Below, piece after piece: positions 1-5,748 of a stretch of DNA of 51,585 nucleotides (position 1 is its first letter; each line of letters starts with the position of its first letter). Under the pieces are notes generated by a model. It saw only the letters and a program-made list of their open reading frames with translations, made no database searches and had not been told where the DNA came from. The DNA comes from a virus, in the IMG/VR virus record IMGVR_UViG_3300009180_002529, positions 1 to 51,585 of that record; one strand, written 5' to 3'. The position numbers were made by a program, and so were the translations under genes.

Positions 1-189
1 CTTAAGGTAAGCCTTTGCTTCAAGGCCTAGTGCCTTCTCCATCTTGTCTGCTGTGCGGCTTTCTGGAGTGTCTATCCCAGCCAATCGTACTCTTGAGCTA
101 AACGATATATCAAACCCAAGATCGATATCAACATCAATTGTATCTCCGTCTACAACTTTACTTACTTTCTTTACATAATATTCAAACAT
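1..189 (-). CDS. Thermonuclease-like (SNase-fold) protein, 3' part outside window
   Basis: Only the first 63 residues are in the window; the reading frame runs open off the left edge. The visible part carries the staphylococcal-nuclease signature: VVDGDTIDVDID followed by RVRLAGIDTPES, which supplies the usual metal-binding aspartates, an active-site arginine and the DTPE turn. Proteins of this family cut DNA or RNA with calcium. The start is an ATG behind a strong GGGGGAG ribosome binding site, and it overlaps the stop of the upstream gene as TAATG. There is no signal peptide at the visible N-terminus, so a cytoplasmic role is likely. The role in the phage is unknown; host nucleic acid breakdown is one option. 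The fold call is firm, but completeness of the catalytic set cannot be judged. Confidence 0.85.
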   Translation of the reverse strand, partial: MFEYYVKKVSKVVDGDTIDVDIDLGFDISFSSRVRLAGIDTPESRTADKMEKALGLEAKAYLK

Positions 190-392
190 TATTTTCTCCC
201 CCATTTAATTTTATTCCAACCACGCTCATGGAAGTAATAAAGAATTGTTTTTGTAAATACCTCAAAACTTGCGATTGCTCCAGCCGTAACTGGCTCTTTG
301 GTTATTGCCCAAGATATTACAAAGGTGTCTGCTGTACCAATGATACGCCAAGTAATTGCTTTTAATGCTGATCTTTGTTTACTTACGTTCAT
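189..392 (-). CDS. DUF2061-family small membrane protein
   Basis: The 67-residue protein matches the DUF2061 pattern: a basic N-terminus, then ITWRIIGTADTF, a hydrophobic stretch, VFTKTILYYFHERGWNKIKW and a basic end. Two membrane-spanning segments are likely (about residues 13-31 and 35-53). The family has no proven biochemical function. In cellular genomes it is sometimes found beside or fused to APS kinase (recalled, not checked here), and in this window it lies just downstream of an APS-kinase-like gene, which fits that link. The start follows GAGG, six bases upstream. It overlaps the next gene by one base (TAATG) and the small ORF upstream by 14 bases. Family assignment is confident; the function is open. 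Confidence 0.8.
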   Translation of the reverse strand: MNVSKQRSALKAITWRIIGTADTFVISWAITKEPVTAGAIASFEVFTKTILYYFHERGWNKIKWGRK

Positions 393-501
393 CTTTATCC
401 TCAGAAAAAAGTCTTTCTTCTGCTTCGTTCATTGCCTTTCCAGCATTTTCTAATTGTTTAAAGACCCATTTCCCTACGTTTTTCAGTTGCTGAAATAGCA
501 T
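379..501 (-). CDS. Possible 40-residue charged protein, overlapping both neighbours
   Basis: A short open frame starts at ATG inside the 3' end of the kinase/nucleotidyltransferase gene and stops inside the start of the DUF2061 gene. The product begins MLFQQLKNVGKWVFKQLE, an amphipathic helix-like stretch, and ends in a highly charged tail (EAEERLFSEDKDERK). It fills the only gap between two otherwise tightly packed genes, which argues for it. The ribosome site before the first ATG is weak, and an internal ATG (17 residues) has a purine-rich GGAAAGG very close to it. No family is recognised. It may be real or chance. Confidence 0.35.
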   Translation of the reverse strand: MLFQQLKNVGKWVFKQLENAGKAMNEAEERLFSEDKDERK

Positions 502-1219
502 GAATCGTTGCCCCCAAATCTACTTGTTCAATCTTGTATCCTACATCACGACCATACACAATGTTAGTAATGTTGGGTAGTCTTAATACTAATGCTCCAT
601 CCATAAATTCATCTTTAGCAATATACTCTTTAACCTGATCGAACTTAAGCGGATCTTTTTCACTTGTGTTGTATGTATTACGGACTCCAAGCAGAACCTG
701 ATCTGTTCTTTTGCCCGCCTCTTTGTATAAAGCGTGGTGACCCTCATGCCATGGCTGGTATCTTCCAAGCATTAGAGTTGTTGGTGCAGACCAGTCATGC
801 AGATTAAAATATTTAATTATTACAGTTGCTTTTTGTTCAGCAGATAGCCTATGATCTTCAAATGTTGAATCAAATTCTGTTGGTCGCTCAAACATTTTGT
901 TTGTGTCTTCAAAGCGGCCCTCTTCAATCGTATCCATAAAAATAAGAATGTCTGGCTTTCCGAATGCTGCACGTGTAAGCTCTGTTGGGCAAACAAAATC
1001 AACAATGACTGGAGCAACACCTTGTTTAGATATCAATCTGGCCATCTCGCCCATGCGTCTTGCTTGCTCTAATCTATCTTCTGGTGTGAACCCTAGGTCG
1101 GAGTTTACTGTAGCACGAACCTCGTCTGCATTAAGATGAATAGCGTTAATTCTTTCTTTCAAAGCCTTTGCAAGTTCTGTTTTGCCAGATCCTGGTAGAC
1201 CAATTATTTGTATAATCAT
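458..1219 (-). CDS. APS kinase (CysC-like) fused to HxGH nucleotidyltransferase
   Basis: The 253-residue protein has two domains. Residues 1-115 resemble adenylylsulfate kinase: Walker A GLPGSGKT (7-14), NADEVR, then NSDLGFTPEDRLEQARRMGE, the typical CysC block. This enzyme makes PAPS from APS and ATP. Residues 145-253 form a nucleotidyltransferase fold with GRYQPWHEGH (HxGH at 158-161) and ISATEKR (242-248), closest in style to NadM/cytidylyltransferase enzymes; ATP sulfurylase belongs to the same superfamily. The chosen ATG has AAAGGAA just upstream; a longer frame to 1270 would overlap the sulfotransferase gene and adds non-conserved residues. The next gene upstream is a sulfotransferase, the user of PAPS. 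The substrate of the second domain is not settled. Confidence 0.85.
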   Translation of the reverse strand: MIIQIIGLPGSGKTELAKALKERINAIHLNADEVRATVNSDLGFTPEDRLEQARRMGEMARLISKQGVAPVIVDFVCPTELTRAAFGKPDILIFMDTIEEGRFEDTNKMFERPTEFDSTFEDHRLSAEQKATVIIKYFNLHDWSAPTTLMLGRYQPWHEGHHALYKEAGKRTDQVLLGVRNTYNTSEKDPLKFDQVKEYIAKDEFMDGALVLRLPNITNIVYGRDVGYKIEQVDLGATIHAISATEKRREMGL

Positions 1220-1238
1220 GGTGTTCCTTTCCACTAAA

Positions 1239-1877
1239 CTATAGTACCATAGGGCTGGGAGCATAGTCAAACTTATTTATTTCCCAAGACCAGTCTTTAT
1301 ATATCTCTTCAATATGTCTTGGTTTAAAAATATCTACGGGCTTAATGTCTTTAGGCTTGTACATTTTTTCTTTGGCATTAATTACTATTGAGTCTATGCC
1401 CACATCATTTAATGTCTTGTTAATTTGATCTAGGCCATTCTCATACTTATATACATTTTTTGCCATCACTACGTCATCTTTTGCATATATATTCCTTGAC
1501 TTGTGGCTAGTAATCTTATTTAGTATAGTCTTATTACTAAAGTATTTATCTACATCTGATTCAGATGGACTATCTATACCGCTCCAAGAAAATGACATAT
1601 ACATATGAGATAAAACTACATCGAATGGGTTTCTTACAAAAACAACGGACTCCGCTTTATCAAGAACCTCCTTGCCCAACAGACCCTCAAGCTCAATGTA
1701 AGTGATATGATTATGAAAGTTATTAAAGTTCCTTGGCTTATGCAATAAATTTTCTGGATAAATTGGTGTAACAATTGCAGAATCATCTAAAACTTGTGAT
1801 AGCTCAACCTCTAGGGATGTGCTACCAACTTTATAATTTTTTAATAGCAAAAAGTTATGCTTTGCTGAATAGATCAT
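1239..1877 (-). CDS. Sulfotransferase-like protein
   Basis: The 212-residue protein carries the two PAPS-binding signatures of the sulfotransferase fold: a P-loop-like KVGSTSLE near the N-terminus (16-23), which would hold the 5'-phosphosulfate, and FVRNPFDVVLSHMY (80-93), whose Arg and Ser would hold the 3'-phosphate. Such enzymes move sulfate from PAPS to hydroxyl or amino groups of sugars, proteins or small molecules. There is no signal peptide, so it should act in the cytoplasm. It overlaps the upstream oxygenase gene by four bases (ATGA) and is followed 19 bases later by the PAPS-making kinase, a logical pair. The acceptor molecule is unknown. Confidence 0.8.
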   Translation of the reverse strand: MIYSAKHNFLLLKNYKVGSTSLEVELSQVLDDSAIVTPIYPENLLHKPRNFNNFHNHITYIELEGLLGKEVLDKAESVVFVRNPFDVVLSHMYMSFSWSGIDSPSESDVDKYFSNKTILNKITSHKSRNIYAKDDVVMAKNVYKYENGLDQINKTLNDVGIDSIVINAKEKMYKPKDIKPVDIFKPRHIEEIYKDWSWEINKFDYAPSPMVL

Positions 1878-2434
1878 TTAATAAACTTGTTAGGCAATAT
1901 ATCTAGCAAAAGATGAATTCGCTCTGTGCTTCCATTGTTTTCTACGCTATGCAGGAGGCTGTTATTTATTTCCCAACATTCTCCCACCTTCATGTTTTTG
2001 CTTTCTTTATTAACAAAGAAAAGTACATCTTCATTTGTTGTTATTGGAATGTGGTGCCTTCTAACTGCCCCCAAATAGTCCATTTTATCCGTATGCTCTC
2101 CAACATTTTTATTTCCAGGAAGCTTAATAAAAAGACATTTGCCAACCCTACCATCATGAATTAACTCAAGACTTTTAACAATTGGAGAAACAAGATCAAT
2201 CATAACTGACTGACTATCATTTATTTTTAAAGCATATTTATTGCCGAGGAACCAGTTAGTTGTATGGTCATAAATAAATATAGAGTTGGTTTCTTTATGC
2301 ACTTCGTATGACATTTGTCTTTCTTTGTCTACAAACCACTCATCGGAATATTGCAATATGTGATCTGATATTTTTGATACGTCGAACTTCCCGTGAAACT
2401 TATAGTTAAATGGCTCATCTATTTTGCTAATCAT
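1874..2434 (-). CDS. Aspartyl/asparaginyl beta-hydroxylase-like 2OG-Fe(II) oxygenase
   Basis: The 186-residue protein shows a double-stranded beta-helix oxygenase core. The iron ligands are visible as His114-x-Asp116 (GEHTD) and His162 (LLHSV), and Arg172 (ERIHLLLD) would bind 2-oxoglutarate. The spacing and the phrases HHIPITTNEDVLFF and GECWEINNSLLHSV match the Asp_Arg_Hydrox family, which hydroxylates Asp/Asn residues or free amino acids. It lies between the IMPDH-like gene and the sulfotransferase, with four-base overlaps on both sides, so all three should be translated from one message. A hydroxyl added here could in principle be a sulfation target, but that is speculation. The substrate is unknown. 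Confidence 0.8.
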   Translation of the reverse strand: MISKIDEPFNYKFHGKFDVSKISDHILQYSDEWFVDKERQMSYEVHKETNSIFIYDHTTNWFLGNKYALKINDSQSVMIDLVSPIVKSLELIHDGRVGKCLFIKLPGNKNVGEHTDKMDYLGAVRRHHIPITTNEDVLFFVNKESKNMKVGECWEINNSLLHSVENNGSTERIHLLLDILPNKFIK

Positions 2435-3483
2435 CTATGACCAGACTCTAAGCTAGACATTGATGAAACCTCAATGTAGGTAGAATTTTGTCTAAAGTCT
2501 AATAGGTTTTCTGATCCAGAGTAAGATAAAGCGCTCTTTAAGTTGTTCAAAAGCATATTCAAAGAGTACTCTACTGGGCCTTTTGGGCTAACAAAGCCTG
2601 AAACTCCTTCAACATATACATTTTTTAAATCTTTAACTATGTCTGGGTTATTATCTCTTTGAACCTCCATTGAAGCAGAACCTCTAAATACATGCCTACC
2701 GTCTTTGTCAGTATCACATTCATCATGACCAGAGAAAAAGGATCCCATCATTACAGCAGAAGCACCAGCAGCCAGAGCTTTTGCAACATCTCCGTTGTTC
2801 TTAATACCTCCATCAGATATTATTCCATTTACATTTTTTATATCAATTCCATCATAAACATCCATAACAGATGCAAGGACTGGGACCCCGAATCCTGTAA
2901 CAACTCTAGTTGTGCATGCTGCACCACCGCCTATGCCGACTCTTACTGAATCTGCACCAGCATCCATTAAGCTTTTATAAGCCTCATAGGAAGAAACATT
3001 TCCAACCATAATGTGCACATCAGAATCTACTGTGCTTCTAAGCTCTCTTACTGCGTCAACAACAATTTGTAAATGCCCAAACGCAACCTCCAAAAGCAAT
3101 ACTGTTACTCCAAGATCCTTTAAGTCTTTAATGCATCTTGCATCCCTAGACTCTTCAATAGATATGGCAAAGCCAATTAAATTTTTATCGACATTTGCAG
3201 GGATTGTCTTTAGCCTATTAATTCTTTCTTCAAAGTTAGCGTACCTTGGCAGGATTGCCATTCCGCCAAATGATGTGACCTTTTCTATCATAGAGTTACT
3301 TGTAATAAAATCCATAGGAGCCATAATTATAGGGGCTTTTAAATTAATAAAAGCTTCTGGTCTAATTGGATTTCCAATTACAGTATCTAATTTTATAGCA
3401 CCTCTTGTTATTATGTTAGACTTTTGAGGTACAAGAAGTATGTCATCAAAGCATACTGATCTAGTGTTTGTATCTTTTCTCAT
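2431..3483 (-). CDS. IMP dehydrogenase / GMP reductase family enzyme without CBS domains
   Basis: A 350-residue TIM-barrel protein. The catalytic loop reads RVGIGGGAACTTRVVTGFG with the nucleophile Cys190, followed by the phosphate-binding ISDGGIKNNGDVAKAL and MMGSFFSG. The N-terminus has CFDDILLVPQ, normal for the family. The late EGVSGFVSPKGPV resembles the IMPDH segment EG-x-x-G-x-V-x-x-KGP more than GMP reductase. The two CBS regulatory domains of cellular IMPDH are absent, giving a short, GMP-reductase-sized enzyme. It would act on IMP or GMP in guanine nucleotide balance. The direction of the reaction cannot be fixed by eye. The gene is linked by four-base overlaps to both neighbours. 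Confidence 0.85.
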   Translation of the reverse strand: MRKDTNTRSVCFDDILLVPQKSNIITRGAIKLDTVIGNPIRPEAFINLKAPIIMAPMDFITSNSMIEKVTSFGGMAILPRYANFEERINRLKTIPANVDKNLIGFAISIEESRDARCIKDLKDLGVTVLLLEVAFGHLQIVVDAVRELRSTVDSDVHIMVGNVSSYEAYKSLMDAGADSVRVGIGGGAACTTRVVTGFGVPVLASVMDVYDGIDIKNVNGIISDGGIKNNGDVAKALAAGASAVMMGSFFSGHDECDTDKDGRHVFRGSASMEVQRDNNPDIVKDLKNVYVEGVSGFVSPKGPVEYSLNMLLNNLKSALSYSGSENLLDFRQNSTYIEVSSMSSLESGHR

Positions 3484-3746
3484 TCATCCTCCTTCAACTC
3501 ATGTCTTTTATTAAACTTTATCCATGATCCATAATGAATATTGATAGATGGAGATAGGCCATTTTTTATTGCTGTTAAAATATCTAGATTAGGATTTTCT
3601 ATATCCCTGGTTGCTAGATATTCTTGGCCAGTCTCCATGTCTATCAATTTCCATTTGTTAGGACACTTGGTATATATTGTAACAGTTATAGGGTAATCAT
3701 ATTCTTTAGCAGAAGTTCCGTCTAATAGTTTTCTATATTTCCCCAC
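3480..3746 (-). CDS. Hypothetical protein, 88 residues
   Basis: This small soluble protein starts at GTG, six bases after an AAGGGG ribosome site, and overlaps the IMPDH-like gene by four bases. It contains CPNKWKLIDMETGQEYLATR, a phrase style common in small phage proteins with a beta-hairpin core, and ends in a charged tail. No family, motif or catalytic residue is recognised. Its place between AhpD and the IMPDH-like enzyme suggests it travels with the metabolic block, but nothing shows a function. Confidence 0.65.
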   Translation of the reverse strand: MGKYRKLLDGTSAKEYDYPITVTIYTKCPNKWKLIDMETGQEYLATRDIENPNLDILTAIKNGLSPSINIHYGSWIKFNKRHELKEDE

Positions 3747-3757
3747 ACTGTCCCCTT

Positions 3758-4270
3758 TTAAGCAGACAATATTTTTGACAAAGCATTGATGGTTGCTGCA
3801 ATTCTTCCGATATCACGCAATTGCTCAACACTGTACCCCTCTTGCTTCAATGTTTCATAATGTGCTTTAACACAAAAATGACACTTTCCAATTATGGAAG
3901 AAGCCAGTGAGTATGCTTCGAACTTAGCCTTTGTGGTTCCACCGTGAGATGAAATGGCATTCATTCTCAATTGTGCTGGCAGCCCTTTAAGATTAGCATC
4001 GTCTGCCATCTCTATAAAGGGATACCACACATTGTTTTGAGCCATGATAGATCCAGCAGAAAGAGCAGCATTTTTTTCAACTTCATTTGTTGCGCTTGCT
4101 ACAATAAAAGAAAGTAGTTTTGCGTTCCCTGTAGCAAAAGCTGCTGCGATTGCAATATATGTTGCATCATCAGGATCAATAGTAGACCTATTAATAACGG
4201 CATCCAGATTTAACTTTATATCTTTTGCATAATCTGGAATTGATTCTTTAAGCTGTTCTACCCATGTCAT
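3758..4270 (-). CDS. ahpD: AhpD-like alkylhydroperoxidase
   Basis: The 170-residue protein carries the AhpD active-site pattern Glu118-x11-Cys130-x-x-Cys133-x3-His137 (motif GKCHFCVKAH). The numbering agrees with that published for the Mycobacterium tuberculosis enzyme. In that enzyme a histidine sits at 132; here the histidine is at 131 and 132 is Phe, a small but notable change. AhpD is a dithiol protein that passes electrons from lipoamide to AhpC and has weak peroxidase activity. The ATG is the one overlapping the ahpC stop as TAATG; an upstream in-frame ATG would overlap ahpC by 40 bases and is not needed. It forms a clear two-gene unit with ahpC. Confidence 0.9.
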   Translation of the reverse strand: MTWVEQLKESIPDYAKDIKLNLDAVINRSTIDPDDATYIAIAAAFATGNAKLLSFIVASATNEVEKNAALSAGSIMAQNNVWYPFIEMADDANLKGLPAQLRMNAISSHGGTTKAKFEAYSLASSIIGKCHFCVKAHYETLKQEGYSVEQLRDIGRIAATINALSKILSA

Positions 4271-4806
4271 TATAGAGTTTCTCCTCCGAGTGGTCTGTTG
4301 CAAGCACATAGCTCACCAGTTTGTAGTGCATCCAAAACACGTAAAGCTTCATCTGCATTACGTCCAACATCTAGGTTATTGCATGTGACATGCTGGATAA
4401 CATTATCTGGATCGATAATAAATGTTGCACGATATGTTACGCCAGATGGATGGTGCACACCGAGATCGTTTGCTAGTGCATGTGATGTGTCTGCAAATGA
4501 CCATGAGTTTGTCTTCTTTAAATCTTCATGAGCATTTCGCCATGCGACCTTACAGAATTCATTATCTACAGATCCAGTTAACAAAACAGTGTCTCTGTCA
4601 TTAAAATCATTTACTAATGCATCATACGCAACAATTTCGGTTGGGCATACAAAAGTAAAGTCTTTTGGATAAAACGCAATAATTTTCCATTTGCCTGGAA
4701 AAGAATCTTGTGTAATTACTTCAAATGAGGAATCATCATATGACAATGCCCCAGGTTTAACTCCAGTAACAGCAAAGTTACCTATCTTATCTCCTACAGT
4801 TTTCAT
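4270..4806 (-). CDS. ahpC: AhpC-type 2-Cys peroxiredoxin
   Basis: The 178-residue protein is a full-length peroxiredoxin. The peroxidatic cysteine is Cys54 in DFTFVCPTE, with Arg126 in YRATF as the likely catalytic arginine. The C-terminus GELCACNRPLGG holds Cys167 and Cys169, the paired-cysteine tail seen in mycobacterial AhpC, where it resolves the sulfenic acid and accepts electrons from AhpD. The start follows AAGGAG at good spacing. It is the first protein gene after the tRNA cluster and is translationally coupled to ahpD. It would remove hydrogen peroxide and organic peroxides in the infected cell. Similarity to actinobacterial AhpC is strong, suggesting host origin. Confidence 0.95.
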   Translation of the reverse strand: MKTVGDKIGNFAVTGVKPGALSYDDSSFEVITQDSFPGKWKIIAFYPKDFTFVCPTEIVAYDALVNDFNDRDTVLLTGSVDNEFCKVAWRNAHEDLKKTNSWSFADTSHALANDLGVHHPSGVTYRATFIIDPDNVIQHVTCNNLDVGRNADEALRVLDALQTGELCACNRPLGGETL

Positions 4807-4839
4807 TTATTCTCCTTATATAAGTTGGATATTCATCCG

Positions 4840-4912
4840 CTGGGGGTATAGGACTCGAACCTATGGCCTAGAAGTTAACAGCTTCCCGCTCTGCCGACTG
4901 AGCTAACCCCCA
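4840..4912 (-). tRNA. tRNA-Asn (anticodon GTT)
   Basis: Read on the minus strand, the 7-bp acceptor TGGGGGT pairs perfectly with ACCCCCA. The D stem is GCTC/GAGC, the anticodon stem GGAAG/CTTCT holds the loop CTGTTAA, and the T arm is ATAGG-TTCGAGT-CCTAT. The discriminator is G. No CCA is encoded. It is the last of four tRNAs in the direction of transcription and lies 34 bases before ahpC. Confidence 0.93.
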
Positions 4913-4915
4913 TTG

Positions 4916-4988
4916 TGTCCCCAGATGGTTTCGAACCATCGACCCGCAGATTAAAAGTCTGCTGTTCTACCAACTGAGCTATAGGAAC
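4916..4988 (-). tRNA. tRNA-Lys (anticodon TTT)
   Basis: The acceptor is GTTCCTA/TGGGGAC with two G-U type pairs. The D stem GCTC/GAAC has one mismatch, the anticodon stem GCAGA/TCTGC holds CTTTTAA, and the T arm is GATGG-TTCGAAA-CCATC. The discriminator is A and no CCA is encoded. It lies three bases from tRNA-Asn. Lysine AAA codons are frequent in this AT-rich genome. Confidence 0.92.
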
Positions 4989-4996
4989 ATTTCAAG

Positions 4997-5068
4997 CACC
5001 CCTGGCTGGATTCGAACCAGCGGCCAACAGATTAGAAGTCTGTTGCTCTTCCTCTGAGCTACAGAGGT
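4997..5068 (-). tRNA. tRNA-Arg (anticodon TCT)
   Basis: The acceptor ACCTCTG pairs with CAGGGGT (one wobble). The D stem is GCTC/GAGC, the anticodon stem ACAGA/TCTGT holds CTTCTAA, and the T arm is GCTGG-TTCGAAT-CCAGC. The discriminator is G and no CCA is encoded. It reads AGA, a codon seen often in the phage genes here and usually rare in higher-GC actinobacteria. Confidence 0.92.
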
Positions 5069-5071
5069 ATA

Positions 5072-5404
5072 TTAAATATCAAAGTCTTCAATGTTATCTA
5101 ACGGAACGATTCCTTTTCTTTTAGCAATTTCGTATCCCTCTAGCGTAAAATTAAATGTAGCATTTAGATTTTCATCATATTCTACCTGCATTAAATCATT
5201 ATCCATTAAGTCAAGCAGCTCTGCATCTATGTATTGCTCGTGAGCTTCCCATAGATCTGGAGCTAATTCCCGTGTTCTTTCTTCATTCAACTCAAAAATT
5301 GCTTCCCCGTCTGAGGTAAATCCAGCAATTCTTATTGCACCTATATCTAAATAATGTTGAATTTTATCCATTATTTCTTCTTCATCATCAAACTCATCGA
5401 ACAT
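5072..5404 (-). CDS. Hypothetical acidic protein between tRNA genes
   Basis: The 110-residue protein is strongly acidic (MFDEFDDEEE start, many Asp/Glu throughout, ending EDFDI). It has no cysteine pairs, membrane segment or known motif. The pattern of helix-rich N-terminus, a short hairpin near residues 27-38 and a C-terminal helix suggests a small globular fold, possibly winged-helix-like, but this is only a guess. It sits in the tRNA array, three bases before tRNA-Arg and 12 bases after tRNA-Met, so it is probably made from the tRNA transcript. The function is unknown. Confidence 0.65.
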   Translation of the reverse strand: MFDEFDDEEEIMDKIQHYLDIGAIRIAGFTSDGEAIFELNEERTRELAPDLWEAHEQYIDAELLDLMDNDLMQVEYDENLNATFNFTLEGYEIAKRKGIVPLDNIEDFDI

Positions 5405-5416
5405 ATTTCCCCCTTG

Positions 5417-5490
5417 TGCAACAGGTAGGACTTGAACCTACGATTACCGAATTATGAGTTCGGGGCTTTAACCAACTAAGCTACTGTTGC
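5417..5490 (-). tRNA. tRNA-Met (anticodon CAT; elongator or Ile2 type)
   Basis: The acceptor GCAACAG pairs perfectly with CTGTTGC. The D stem is GCTT/AAGC, the anticodon stem CCGAA/TTCGG holds CTCATAA, and the T arm is GTAGG-TTCAAGT-CCTAC. The discriminator is A. The intact G1-C72 pair argues against an initiator tRNA. It could also be an Ile tRNA read after lysidine modification. A consensus promoter ends about two bases before its 5' end. Confidence 0.92.
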
Positions 5491-5498
5491 CTAGTTGA

Positions 5499-5528
5499 AT
5501 TATAGTATTTTACTATCAGTTTTGTCAA
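5499..5528 (-). promoter_or_regulatory. Consensus sigma70-type promoter for the tRNA/metabolic block
   Basis: On the minus strand TTGACA (5528-5523) is followed after 18 bases by TATAAT (5504-5499); both hexamers match the consensus exactly. The expected start at about 5492 lies next to the first base of tRNA-Met (5490). The -35 lies inside the 3' end of the upstream 82-residue gene. It probably drives the tRNAs and the downstream AhpC-to-SNase genes. Confidence 0.8.
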
Positions 5529-5748
5529 TAGATTGCTCAACTATTTGCTGAACATACTCTGAAAAGTGCTTTCTAATACTTCCTGGTGGCCTGTGACCTA
5601 TATCAGACCATACTCTTTTATATTCATGGATGTTGTCAAACGTTGTTGGGCAGACTAGAACTCCACCATATTCTTTTAGCCTTGTTGGAAGAGGTACGTG
5701 CTTACTGCAACACTTACACTCTTTAGCTTTTTCTTGATATATGCTCAT
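5500..5748 (-). CDS. Hypothetical protein with N-terminal zinc-knuckle-like cysteines
   Basis: The 82-residue protein has CKCC near residues 11-14 and a later VCP, which could form a small zinc site, followed by GHRPPGSIRKHF and a helical tail. It starts at ATG overlapping the terminase stop by four bases (ATGA), so translation is coupled to terL. The last 30 bases of the gene contain the tRNA promoter. No family is recognised. Small zinc-binding proteins are frequent in this genome. Confidence 0.6.
   Translation of the reverse strand: MSIYQEKAKECKCCSKHVPLPTRLKEYGGVLVCPTTFDNIHEYKRVWSDIGHRPPGSIRKHFSEYVQQIVEQSIDKTDSKIL

Noticed and set aside
1220-1270. Longer N-terminus for the APS-kinase fusion
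   Set aside because: The extension lies in the sulfotransferase 3' end, adds no conserved residues, and the downstream ATG has a strong ribosome site.
1911-4906. Plus-strand open frames opposite the metabolic genes
   Set aside because: They lack ribosome sites and protein-like composition and lie antisense to well-supported genes; the same holds for all plus-strand frames in the window.
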